Positions 34,462 through 42,558 of a DNA stretch of 64,000 nucleotides are shown here, piece after piece. Every line of letters begins with the position of its first letter. Positions within the stretch are counted from its first letter, which is position 1. The notes under the pieces are model-generated. The model worked only from the letters and a program-made list of their open reading frames with translations. It did no database searches and was not told the DNA's origin. The stretch is from an uncultured bacterium (GTDB taxonomy: Bacteria; Bacillota; Clostridia; Oscillospirales; Acutalibacteraceae), in contig CASDTH010000032.1 in assembly GCA_949283655.1 (NCBI GenBank), positions 62,001 to 126,000 of the forward strand, read 5' to 3'. A program made the position numbers and the translations under genes.

Positions 34462-35709
34462 TCAATAGGTTTCCTTCAGGCCTTCCTGATCAAACAGATA
34501 CACCGTCTCAAGGGACAGATTGATACCCGCCTCGATCATTTTCGGGTCCAGATTATCTGCCGTATCAAGGCGTGTATGGTAATAGCGGGCAGGCGTCGGG
34601 TCCATCGCGGCGAACGTTGCGCCGGGGATGCCAGCCTGGGAAATCGCCGCCGCATCCGACGAGCCAAAAAAGACGCTCTTAAACGATAAATCCAGCCCCG
34701 CATGCTCACCGGCCTTTTTCATCAGCCTGCACACGCGGATATCGTTCTTGACCGTGCCGGTCATGTCGCGGCTATAGATCGCCATGTCATCGTAATCACG
34801 CATGGTGTCAAAACCGAGGAAGATTGTTTCAACCTCCATGCATTCCTCATAATGCTTTTTGGCATAGGCCTTCGCCCCGCGCAGGCCCGCCTCCTCAGAA
34901 CCGGTCAGCACCGCACGCACCTCTGTGTTTTCAAAACGAATGTTGTTATCGGAGAGATACTTCATCACGGCCATCGCGTTGAGGCAGCCGGTCAGGTTAT
35001 CGTTCGCACCGGGAACAACCAACTTCCAATGTGTAAAAAACAAAATCGAAATGTAGGATGGAATCCACACCAGCTGCACATAGCCCATGATCTTCCAAAA
35101 GCCGCCGTCAAACGCCGTCATCGCATGGCCGGTGGCAACCGCAGCAATTTCGCTCACAAGCGTGATGGCCAGTCCTACCAGGGCAATCGCAATCACGGCC
35201 ACGAGGCAATGCCCACCGCCGAGATAGGTGTAGCGCCATTCATAGGCAGAGTCGCAGTGGCCGTTAAAAATGATGCGGCGCTTGAGCTCGCCCTCGGGCT
35301 TGCGCACGGCAATCACGTTTGCCGACGTGCGCTTGGGGAACAATGGATCCAAAAACTGCCGGTACATCAAAAACTCTGCGATCATGCAGACAGCGGCCGC
35401 CAGCGTGAGGATCAGGGAGATCAGTGCAAAGCCGAGGTTATACAGGATCACGCTCGCGATCATGCAGAGCCCCACGATGATGACCCAGCCCATAAATGCC
35501 TTTGGGTGCAGATCAAACTCCTCGATCTCCACATGGTCGGTGTATTTGCGCAGCTCTTCCGCCATGTGCTCCTGCGCCTTGCGCTCCGCCGGGCTGCCGG
35601 ATTCACGCCCGCCGATCTCTTTGCAGATCAGCTTGATCTCTTTGACGCAGTAGTTAACGCACTCCTTCACCTTTGCCTTGTAATTTTGAATGCCTTCTGT
35701 CGCTTTCAT
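34462..35709 (-). CDS. Membrane-embedded M28-family aminopeptidase, copy 2
   Basis: 415 residues, same layout as its neighbour: membrane helices inserted before and after the first metal-binding motif. Ligands: NGHCDSAYEW (His, Asp), GANDNLTG (Asp), TGSEEAGL (Glu-Glu), GFDTM (Asp), YYHTRLDT (His). It is closest to the downstream copy, including a 43-base identical DNA stretch. The start is uncertain: a TTG at 35724 touches the GGGAG, while ATG 35709 is 15 bases from it; I chose the ATG. This gene is the upstream member of a probable two-gene transcript. Confidence 0.88.
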   Translation of the reverse strand: MKATEGIQNYKAKVKECVNYCVKEIKLICKEIGGRESGSPAERKAQEHMAEELRKYTDHVEIEEFDLHPKAFMGWVIIVGLCMIASVILYNLGFALISLILTLAAAVCMIAEFLMYRQFLDPLFPKRTSANVIAVRKPEGELKRRIIFNGHCDSAYEWRYTYLGGGHCLVAVIAIALVGLAITLVSEIAAVATGHAMTAFDGGFWKIMGYVQLVWIPSYISILFFTHWKLVVPGANDNLTGCLNAMAVMKYLSDNNIRFENTEVRAVLTGSEEAGLRGAKAYAKKHYEECMEVETIFLGFDTMRDYDDMAIYSRDMTGTVKNDIRVCRLMKKAGEHAGLDLSFKSVFFGSSDAAAISQAGIPGATFAAMDPTPARYYHTRLDTADNLDPKMIEAGINLSLETVYLFDQEGLKETY

Positions 35710-35933
35710 AAGGAATGGTTTCAACTCCCTCTCTCATAAAATATGGATATAGTCTATCACATATCACCAGAAAAGTCGAGAGATTTGGCGGCCATTTTTC
35801 AGCAATATGCAAAAATTTTTAGATTGCAGAATCAAGAATCTGTAACCCTCAAAAATAAAGGGGTTTTGTGAAAGAAAGCGTTAAAAAAGATTCATTTTTA
35901 AACAAAACGTAAATCTTGCATGCAAATGTATAT

Positions 35934-36236
35934 TCAAATAGTATAATCTACGCTTGCACGCCCTTCCCTACACAGCGCTACAAAGGCAGAAATTTTTTGA
36001 TGCGCAGGGTGTTTTGTATAGGCGGCAAGGTCATCTAGCGAATCAAATTCGCTAATCAGTACCGCATCATAATTTTTAGTGCTCGGGTTCTCGTTAAGGT
36101 GCACCTCCATCCGGCGGATAAAGGGGATCGTCTCCGGCAGAGCCTCCAAAAGCGCCTTTACCTTATGCAGATTTTCCTCTTTGGTGGCGCCCTCGGCAAT
36201 CGGTTTGAATTTCCACATGACAATATGACGAATCAT
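35934..36236 (-). CDS. Dabb (stress-responsive alpha/beta-barrel) domain protein
   Basis: 100 residues. It begins MIRHIVMWKFK, the Dabb hallmark, and contains NYDAVLISEFDSLDDLAAYTKHPAHQ, the conserved second half. Such proteins form dimeric barrels; some act as small enzymes or monooxygenase-like proteins, but most have no known role. The start at 36236 is preceded by GGGAGGAGG; the frame upstream to 36455 is GC-rich filler. It follows the AEC transporter gene on the same strand, 182 bases away. Confidence 0.9.
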   Translation of the reverse strand: MIRHIVMWKFKPIAEGATKEENLHKVKALLEALPETIPFIRRMEVHLNENPSTKNYDAVLISEFDSLDDLAAYTKHPAHQKISAFVALCREGRASVDYTI

Positions 36237-36418
36237 ATCGATTCCTCCTCCCGTTGTTATGAATTGCTTTTGATCGCAGTGCACAGCGCCTCGGCTTCTG
36301 TAACCGCGCCCTTGCCTGCGCTGCTCGCTTTGCCGCTCACCCGCAAAGCGGCGGCATCCGGCTGAGCCCGCTGGCGGGCCGGTCTTTCTATGCGCGCCGG
36401 CACAAGCTTTCCCATGAA

Positions 36419-37372
36419 TTAAATCAGCTGCAAAGCGCGCAGCAGCATTACCCACGCAAAAATCGTCACGCTAGAAAACAGCGTGGTTGTAAGCACCAAC
36501 TGGCCGGCCAGCACATCGTCACTTCCCATATTTTGCGCCATCACATAGCTGGAGATCGCCGTTGGCGCGCAAAAAACGATCAGGATCGCGCCGAGCTCTT
36601 CTCCCCGGAAGCCGAGCCACACGCCGAGTGCAATCAAAACGGCAGGGATCACAATCAGCCGCAGCAGCGTTGCCACGCTGGCCAGCCGCAGGTTCCCTTT
36701 AAGCCTCTTCCAATCGAACTGCCCGCCCAGCAGAAGCAGGGCGAACGGCGTCGCAATCTGGCCGATATCACCCACAGCACGGCTGAGAAATAACGGCACA
36801 GGGATTTGCAGCACAGAAAAAACCATTCCTACAAACGAGGCGATAATCAAAGGATTTTTCACAACATTCAGCGCCATACGTCCTAACCGTAACCGGGAAC
36901 GCCCGCCTTCCTCCTCCTGAAACAGGGTGAGGATCACCACCGCAAGGAAATTGAATTCCATAATGACAAATGGCAGGAGCATCGAAATGGAAGCCACATG
37001 CTCCTCTCCAAAAAGGTTGATGGCAAGAGGCAGCCCAAGCAGGAGAAAATTGCTGCGGAAAACGCCCTGAATAAAAGCGCCGCAGGTGGGCCTGCTCTTC
37101 AAAAAACGTGGTGCAATGAGGCAAAGCAGCACCGCCGTTACCAAAACGCCGGCCAAAGTAAACAGCACCAGCTTTGGCCGGAAGGCAGCCTGAAAATCTG
37201 CGTCATAAATATTTTGAAACAGCTGGAGGGGAAACGCAACCTGAAAGCAGACCTTATTTGCCTTGCTGACAAATCGGTCATCCACCATCCGCAGTTTTTT
37301 CAGAAGGAAGCCAACCGCCACCACCAAAATGAGCGGAGCAACCGTATTGAAGCTGTAAAGAAAAACTGCCAT
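36419..37372 (-). CDS. AEC-family (auxin efflux carrier-like) transporter
   Basis: 317 residues with ten predicted membrane helices in two five-helix halves. The N-terminal VAPLILVVAVGFLLKKL and the second-half LLLLGGQFDW and IVFCAPTAISSYVMAQNMG are typical of bacterial AEC permeases, which carry organic anions such as malate. The substrate is not predictable. GGGAGGAG ribosome binding site. Confidence 0.92.
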   Translation of the reverse strand: MAVFLYSFNTVAPLILVVAVGFLLKKLRMVDDRFVSKANKVCFQVAFPLQLFQNIYDADFQAAFRPKLVLFTLAGVLVTAVLLCLIAPRFLKSRPTCGAFIQGVFRSNFLLLGLPLAINLFGEEHVASISMLLPFVIMEFNFLAVVILTLFQEEEGGRSRLRLGRMALNVVKNPLIIASFVGMVFSVLQIPVPLFLSRAVGDIGQIATPFALLLLGGQFDWKRLKGNLRLASVATLLRLIVIPAVLIALGVWLGFRGEELGAILIVFCAPTAISSYVMAQNMGSDDVLAGQLVLTTTLFSSVTIFAWVMLLRALQLI

Positions 37373-37476
37373 GCGCTCCTCCCTTTCCTTCGCGTCGTGC
37401 CTGCAAAGGCCACCAGCAGCGCCACCCGGCAGGCGTTAGTGCTCCCGTGCAGCCGGCACACCAGGCGGCTTTCTAT

Positions 37477-37505
37477 ATGATATAACGAAAACCGGCAGTT
37501 GTAAA
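37477..37505 (-). promoter_or_regulatory. Promoter of the AEC transporter gene
   Basis: On the minus strand, TTTACA (37500-37505), 17 bases, TATCAT (37477-37482). Confidence 0.6.
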
Positions 37506-37622
37506 TGGTTGCCAAAACCGATGGCGCAGGCACAGTAGCCGCCGACCCGGTTTTTTCGTGCATCAATCGGAAATCTGTGCTACAATAGTGGGTACACCAA
37601 AACACCGCAGGAGGGGTTCCTG

Positions 37623-38555
37623 ATGAAAATAGAGCATACCGCAATCATCGGCATGGGCGCGGTTGGCACTGTCTATGCCAAACGCCTTTACGACCGCTAT
37701 GGCGATCAATTTTTTGCCATTGCGCAGGGGGAGCGCGCGCAGCAGCTCCTCACGCGGGGTGCCGTGCTGGATGGGGCAGCCCTTTTCCCCCGCGTTTGTG
37801 AACCAGGGCCGGATGCCGGGCCGGCAGACCTCATTTTAATCTGTGTAAAAAATTATCAGCTGGATGGAGCAATCGAAGCCCTCCGCCCCTTTGTAGGCGA
37901 GCATACGGTGCTCCTCCCGCTCTTAAACGGCGTGACCGCTACGGCTCGGCTACGGGCCGCCTTCCCTGGCGTGCTTGTGCTATGCGGCCTGGCTATGGCG
38001 CTGGATGCCGTGCGCAGCGAATCCGGCGTGCAGCACTCCTCGGATGGCGAGCTCCACTTCGGCATGGAGGATACTACGCAGTTCCTTGCAGAGGTTACAG
38101 CCGTAGAGGAGCACCTACGCAGCGCGGGCCTTTGCCCCCGCGTCTTTATGCAAATGCAGCCCGCCGTCTGGAAAAAGTGGATGCTCAACGTCGGCCTCAA
38201 TCAGGTATCCGCCCTGACAGGCGCCACATACGGGGACTTTACCTATATGCCTGAGGCCATGGCGCTGGCAGAAAGCGCCATGCGCGAGGTCCTTCACCTA
38301 GCCCAGGCAGCCGGCATCGCGTTAACCGAGGCGGATATCCAGGCGATTCCTCCCGTGGTGGCGGCCATGCTGCCTGCGGGTAAAACCTCTATGCTTCAGG
38401 ATATCGAGGCAGGCCGGCCAACAGAGGTGGAAGCCTTCTCCGGGGAGGTGCTCCGGCTTGGGCGGCAATACGGTGTGAGCACACCTGTCAATCAGCTGCT
38501 CTACCATTTGCTCCGCGTGAAGGAGCAGACCGGCCTGCGCCGCCAAAGCCGGTGA
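37623..38555 (+). CDS. 2-dehydropantoate 2-reductase (ketopantoate reductase family)
   Basis: 310 residues. The NADPH-binding GMGAVGTVYA is at the N terminus, CVKNYQ carries the typical Lys, and the C-terminal helical domain has KKWMLNVGLNQ and the substrate-binding region ending in EVEAFSGEVLRLG. PanE makes pantoate for coenzyme A. The family also has members acting on other substrates, and no panB/panC is nearby, so I leave the gene symbol empty. GGAGGGG ribosome binding site. Confidence 0.9.
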   Translation: MKIEHTAIIGMGAVGTVYAKRLYDRYGDQFFAIAQGERAQQLLTRGAVLDGAALFPRVCEPGPDAGPADLILICVKNYQLDGAIEALRPFVGEHTVLLPLLNGVTATARLRAAFPGVLVLCGLAMALDAVRSESGVQHSSDGELHFGMEDTTQFLAEVTAVEEHLRSAGLCPRVFMQMQPAVWKKWMLNVGLNQVSALTGATYGDFTYMPEAMALAESAMREVLHLAQAAGIALTEADIQAIPPVVAAMLPAGKTSMLQDIEAGRPTEVEAFSGEVLRLGRQYGVSTPVNQLLYHLLRVKEQTGLRRQSR

Positions 38556-38573
38556 GCCGCCAAATATGCATCT

Positions 38574-38618
38574 AAAAAAGCGGGCCATTCTTCCACTGGG
38601 GAAGGGCGGCCCGCTCTC
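38574..38618. terminator. Convergent intrinsic terminator
   Basis: AGCGGGCC and GGCCCGCT form the stem. On the minus strand it runs into TTTTTT, serving the symporter gene; on the plus strand the T-run is weaker. Confidence 0.8.
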
Positions 38619-38662
38619 TTATGCCCGGTCACTGCACAGGCGCGCACGGACGCGCCAGGCGG

Positions 38663-40165
38663 TCAGGGCTCTATTGCATCCTCCTTTGCCCGCTCCTCCT
38701 GCATATGGCGCTGTATCAGCTCCTTCTCTACCTGCGCCTTCTGCTGCTTGGAATAGCGAATGCACAGGAAGGGGATGAGATACAATAGCGAACCAAGCGC
38801 CGGCAGCAGCATGAACAGCGGCCACTGGGCTTTGAAATACTGGGGAGAGACCTTCCTGAGCTGGTCAACGGTGAGCTTACCGTCAAAGCGCAGGTAGTCG
38901 AGCACCCTGCCGCAGAAATAAAGCTTGATAGAATCCAGCAGTTTATTGGTCAAATTCTGCATGGAAAAGCTGATGCCCTCCGTCCGCTTGCCCGTCTTCC
39001 ACTCCACATAATCGACAGAGTCACACAGGATGCTGCGCTGCGCGATGCCTACCATGTTGTTAGGGATCGCCCCGATGCTCATAAAGGCCATCACGGCAGC
39101 CATCTGGCCAAGCGTCTGATAGCCGATGAAAAACGCAATGCAACGAGTGATAATATTCGTCACCTTTGCCAGGATGATCACGTTGCGCATGCCACCCAGC
39201 TTTTCTGCAACCTTGGTGGCGAAGAACATGCTCAGCGCGCCAAAAATGTTGATGAGAAGGCCGTAGAGGAATTGCGCCGTCTGCCCATTGATCTCCATGG
39301 AGCCAACTTGGTAAGAGGTGCAGTATTCAAAAAAATATATCTGAGGGATTGCGCCGTCAAAAAAACTGATGAGCTGTGCAAGCAGCAGGAGGATCAAAAT
39401 CTTATTGTGACGCAGATCCGCAAGATCCTGCCAAAAGGATTGCAGCCGCTTTTCTTTCACGTATTCCACACGCTCTTTTGTTTTCGCCGCAAGGCTCGAG
39501 AGCAGTTCCCCGCCAAAGCCAAACACCAGGCCATAGCATAAAAACTGCGTGCTCAGGCTGATGCCTTCCTTCTCCCCGATGCCCATCAGAAGGGAAATAA
39601 TCCCCACAATGCCGCCGCCGGCGCCTACGCCGATATTCAGCCATTGGGAAACCCTGCCTCGCTCCTCAGAGTGCGGCGAGATTAAGGACATTGTGCCCCA
39701 CAGCGCCGTATCCTGAAAGGAGTATGTCAAATCCCATACCAGGTAGATGCAGAGAAAAACAGCGATGGATTCCGTTTCATTCAGGCCAAAGTTGACAAAC
39801 AGCAGCGCGGACAAAATGCCGATCACAATGGGCAGCTTGCCGAGAAACGGATGCAGCTTTTGCCCGGGCTTATAATTACGCCGGTCGATAATCACGCCCA
39901 CGATTGGGTCGTTGACAGCATCCCACACCCGGGAAAGGGAGGTGATTGTCCCCACATGGTCGGGGCGCATGTGTAGCACGTTGGTGCAGAAATAAAAAAT
40001 CCACTGATTCACAATCCCATAGGTGGCGTTTTGCCCCGCCAGAGCGGCGGAGTAGGCAAACAACTCCCGGTTCGGGACGTAGCCCTCCTTTGCCTCTTTG
40101 TTGAAAAAGAAGCGCAGCGGGTTGGGAATACGTTTTGGGCGGGCGCTTTTTTCCTCTGGATCCAT
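38663..40165 (-). CDS. GPH-family sugar/cation symporter (MFS)
   Basis: 500 residues, about twelve membrane helices. The N-terminal half has SLSRVWDAVNDPIVGVIIDR, the signature of glycoside-pentoside-hexuronide:cation symporters such as MelB and XynB. A conserved loop follows TALWGTMSLIS. Positions SVDYVEWKTGKRTEGISFSMQNLTNKL are also typical. It should import a glycoside or oligosaccharide with Na+ or H+. There is no hydrolase in the same operon. AAGGAGGAG ribosome binding site. Confidence 0.92.
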   Translation of the reverse strand: MDPEEKSARPKRIPNPLRFFFNKEAKEGYVPNRELFAYSAALAGQNATYGIVNQWIFYFCTNVLHMRPDHVGTITSLSRVWDAVNDPIVGVIIDRRNYKPGQKLHPFLGKLPIVIGILSALLFVNFGLNETESIAVFLCIYLVWDLTYSFQDTALWGTMSLISPHSEERGRVSQWLNIGVGAGGGIVGIISLLMGIGEKEGISLSTQFLCYGLVFGFGGELLSSLAAKTKERVEYVKEKRLQSFWQDLADLRHNKILILLLLAQLISFFDGAIPQIYFFEYCTSYQVGSMEINGQTAQFLYGLLINIFGALSMFFATKVAEKLGGMRNVIILAKVTNIITRCIAFFIGYQTLGQMAAVMAFMSIGAIPNNMVGIAQRSILCDSVDYVEWKTGKRTEGISFSMQNLTNKLLDSIKLYFCGRVLDYLRFDGKLTVDQLRKVSPQYFKAQWPLFMLLPALGSLLYLIPFLCIRYSKQQKAQVEKELIQRHMQEERAKEDAIEP

Positions 40166-40197
40166 AGGAACTCCTCCTTTTGCTTTTTATATAGAGC

Positions 40198-40226
40198 ATT
40201 TTACTATAAATCTCGTTTCTTTTCAA
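40198..40226 (-). promoter_or_regulatory. Promoter of the GPH symporter gene
   Basis: On the minus strand, TTGAAA (40221-40226), 17 bases, TAAAAT (40198-40203). Confidence 0.6.
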
Positions 40227-40247
40227 TTCTTATTGTCTATGAAATGC

Positions 40248-40287
40248 AAAAAGAGAAGCTTCTCCTTTTCAGAGAAGCCTCTCTTTT
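40248..40287 (-). terminator. Intrinsic terminator of yebC
   Basis: AAAAGAG, AGCTTCTC and GAGAAGCCTCTCTTTT form a long, slightly bulged stem with T residues on the minus strand, 18 bases after the stop codon. Confidence 0.75.
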
Positions 40288-40305
40288 GCAAGTCCTCACA
40301 TCAGC

Positions 40306-41043
40306 TTATTCTGCGTCGTCAGCATTTTCCCAGTTATGCCAGACGTTTTGCACATCGTCGTTTTCCTCAAACATCTCCAGCATTTTGGCCATATTCTTGA
40401 TGTCATCCGGATTGCTCAACCGTGTGTAGGTGGTGGGCACATATTCCACCTCAGCTGATACAAACGTATAGCCCTTGGCCTCCAGATCATCGCACACGCC
40501 GGTGAAATCATTGGGATCGGTGCGGATGTCAAACACGTCTTCATCCGTCAGGAAGTCTACCGCGCCGGCCTCCAGCGCATCCTCCATGACCTTTTCCTCA
40601 TCCAGCCCCTCCATCTCTATGGCGATCACGCCCTGGCGATTAAACAAAAAGCCGACGCTGCCGGTCTGCCCCATATTTCCACCGTATTTATCGAAATAGT
40701 GGCGCATGTCGGCGGCCGTGCGGTTGCGGTTATCCGTCAGCGTCTCTACGATCACGGCAACGCCGCAGGGGCCATAGCCCTCATAGACGATTTCCTCATA
40801 GTTATCCGCTCCGCCCTCTCCGGCGGCCTTTTTGATGATACGGTCGATATTATCATTTGGCACATTGTTGGCCTTTGCCTTTGCAATCACATCCCGCAGT
40901 TTGGAGTTAGAGGCCGGGTCCGGGCCGCCCGCGCGCACCGCTACGCCGATCTCGCGGCCGATCTTTGTGAAAATTTTTGCACGCTGCCCGTCTGTTTTCT
41001 CTTTTTTGCGTTTGATCGTGCTCCATTTGGAATGACCTGACAT
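40306..41043 (-). CDS. yebC: YebC/PmpR family translation or transcription factor
   Basis: 245 residues. It opens MSGHSKWSTIKRKKEKTD, then RAKIFTKIGREI, NVPNDNIDRIIKKA and IVYEGYGPCGVAVIVE, the unmistakable YebC pattern. Members were first described as DNA-binding regulators and more recently linked to relieving ribosome stalling on proline tracts. Monocistronic with its own promoter and terminator. Confidence 0.97.
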   Translation of the reverse strand: MSGHSKWSTIKRKKEKTDGQRAKIFTKIGREIGVAVRAGGPDPASNSKLRDVIAKAKANNVPNDNIDRIIKKAAGEGGADNYEEIVYEGYGPCGVAVIVETLTDNRNRTAADMRHYFDKYGGNMGQTGSVGFLFNRQGVIAIEMEGLDEEKVMEDALEAGAVDFLTDEDVFDIRTDPNDFTGVCDDLEAKGYTFVSAEVEYVPTTYTRLSNPDDIKNMAKMLEMFEENDDVQNVWHNWENADDAE

Positions 41044-41079
41044 AATAAACCCTCCAGTGAGTGTATCTCAAAACACTTT

Positions 41080-41108
41080 ATTTTATCATGGAATCGCCCA
41101 AAAAACAA
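41080..41108 (-). promoter_or_regulatory. Promoter of yebC
   Basis: On the minus strand, TTGTTT (41103-41108), 17 bases, TAAAAT (41080-41085). Confidence 0.55.
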
Positions 41109-41220
41109 GCCCTGTCCTCCATCCTTCCGACTCTGCTCCAAGCCTTCCCAAACGGATGCCGGCCTTATACCCGGCTTTCCGTGCAAGCGAAGCGGAGGCA
41201 CCCGTCTTCTATGCGCAAAG

Positions 41221-41246
41221 GGCTGTGGGAGCACACTTCCACAGCC
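41221..41246 (-). terminator. Probable terminator of the XRE gene
   Basis: GGCTGTGG and CCACAGCC form a perfect 8-base stem with a 10-base loop, 18 bases after the stop codon. The following minus-strand sequence CTTTGCG has a weak T-run. Confidence 0.5.
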
Positions 41247-41264
41247 GCCTTCCACAATGCGATT

Positions 41265-41600
41265 TTATTTTTGCTGGCGGTAGGACCACTCCTGCTCAAA
41301 GCGAAGCGCTTCCTCTACGCTGCGCCTGCCCCGCTCATCCAGCGAACGGTATTGCCGGATCAGCTCAATCTCCTTGGGTGTAAAAAGGCCTGCCGGAGCG
41401 GGGTTATCTGTGCGCTCCAGCAGATAATCCGTGCTGACGCCATAGTATTCCGCCAGCGCACACAGCGTTTCATTGCTCATCTGCCGCCTGGCGCTTTCAT
41501 ACAACGTGTAGGTGGAGCGGGAAATATTTAGATAATCCGCAATCTCCTTCTGTGTTTTCCCCTCGCGGAGCCTCAGCTCACGCACTCTGCGGTCAGGCAA
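41265..41600 (-). CDS. XRE-family helix-turn-helix regulator
   Basis: About 111 residues. The HTH_3 fold is clear: RVRELRLREGKTQKEIADYLNISRSTYTLYESARRQMSNETLCALAEYYGVSTDYLLERTD. A C-terminal helical tail contains KEIELIRQYRSLDERGRRSVEEALRFE, common in Clostridia regulators of this size. The frame is open from 41648, but that ATG has no ribosome binding site; TTG 41600 follows AGGGGGG and gives a start just before the DNA-binding domain. Its target is unknown; it has no partner gene nearby. Confidence 0.88.
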   Translation of the reverse strand: MPDRRVRELRLREGKTQKEIADYLNISRSTYTLYESARRQMSNETLCALAEYYGVSTDYLLERTDNPAPAGLFTPKEIELIRQYRSLDERGRRSVEEALRFEQEWSYRQQK

Positions 41601-41756
41601 GCCTTTCCCCCCTGAAGCCCAAAATACGTTCCCATTTATTTTAAGCATATCATCTGCTCAGTTAGAAAACAAATTTGGTTTCAAAAAGCATCTTTTTTGA
41701 AATATATTATCTCTATTAAAAATTTTTTGATTCATATTGCAACTTTAGGGCGTAAC

Positions 41757-41796
41757 AAAAAACGCGGCGCAGAAGGGCCTTCTGCGCCGCGTTTTT
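41757..41796. terminator. Strong bidirectional terminator
   Basis: AACGCGGCGCAGAAGG and CCTTCTGCGCCGCGTT form a perfect 16-base stem with almost no loop, flanked by A-run and T-run. It ends the glmS/CofE-like transcript on the minus strand, 18 bases after the stop. Confidence 0.92.
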
Positions 41797-41814
41797 GCTG
41801 AATTCAAATGTATG

Positions 41815-42522
41815 TCAGGCATTTTTCCGCACAATGGCAATCGGCGTTTGCTGCGAAGCCTGGCCGAGCGGATTATCCCGAAAAATTTCCTTGCACAGCT
41901 CGACATCCACATCCGGCGAAGAAACGCCCAGTATTTCCCGCCCAATGTCGTTTGCATCCATCACCACTACGGCCTTGCAGCCGGTATGTGCCCGCAGCGC
42001 CGCCGCTACCTTATCAGGATCCTTGGGGGCAAGCTTGGCGTAATGGTTATAGGGCGGCAGCGTATAGTCGCACGGCCCGTCGATAGCGCGCCCCGCATCC
42101 CCCACGATTTTGTAAAAAACCCCGCGCTTGCCGAACGGTTTTGTAACAGCCGAGCAGAACGCGGCAAACAGAATTTTCGGCACGCCGATATCCCGAATGG
42201 CTAGCTCCATCGTCCATGGGCTGCCCAATCCGATTCCATAGGGAGATTTATAAACAAATTTACATAGGAGCTTCGCAAGAGGCGAAACCTTGATCTCATC
42301 GATATCAAAGGCGCGGCCCTGGCTAATGGCAATAATTTTTTCGCTGATAAAAATCATATCGTCTGGCTCAAGATAGGGCTTGACATATTGATCCATCAGC
42401 TCGGTCAGGCTGTCCCCCGCCATCACCACATGCGTTTTGACCGGATACCGCAGGTAGCGCCCGGCGCTGGTCTCAATCTCCAGGTTCTTCTTGTCATTCG
42501 GTTTCAGTGCGCTCATATCCAT
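41815..42522 (-). CDS. CofE-like F420-0:gamma-glutamyl ligase family protein
   Basis: 235 residues. The family core is visible: VKTHVVMAGDSL, the acidic DDMIFISEKIIAISQGRAFDIDEI that binds metal and GTP in CofE, then GLGSPWTMELAIRD and VVVMDANDIGREILG. CofE adds glutamates to F420-0 with GTP. Most Clostridia make no F420 and no other F420 gene (fbiC, cofD) is in this window, so it more likely ligates an amino acid to another acid. It lies 36 bases after glmS on the same strand, so it is probably co-transcribed. The second Met, at 42516, is another possible start. Confidence 0.82.
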   Translation of the reverse strand: MDMSALKPNDKKNLEIETSAGRYLRYPVKTHVVMAGDSLTELMDQYVKPYLEPDDMIFISEKIIAISQGRAFDIDEIKVSPLAKLLCKFVYKSPYGIGLGSPWTMELAIRDIGVPKILFAAFCSAVTKPFGKRGVFYKIVGDAGRAIDGPCDYTLPPYNHYAKLAPKDPDKVAAALRAHTGCKAVVVMDANDIGREILGVSSPDVDVELCKEIFRDNPLGQASQQTPIAIVRKNA

Positions 42523-42558
42523 TGGTTTTGAACCCCCGTTGCGTTTGATACCCCTATT

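Noticed and set aside
35880..35968. Antisense promoter into the Dabb gene
   Set aside because: TTGCAT followed by TATAAT exists, but with a 20-base spacer; there is no plus-strand gene downstream to support it.
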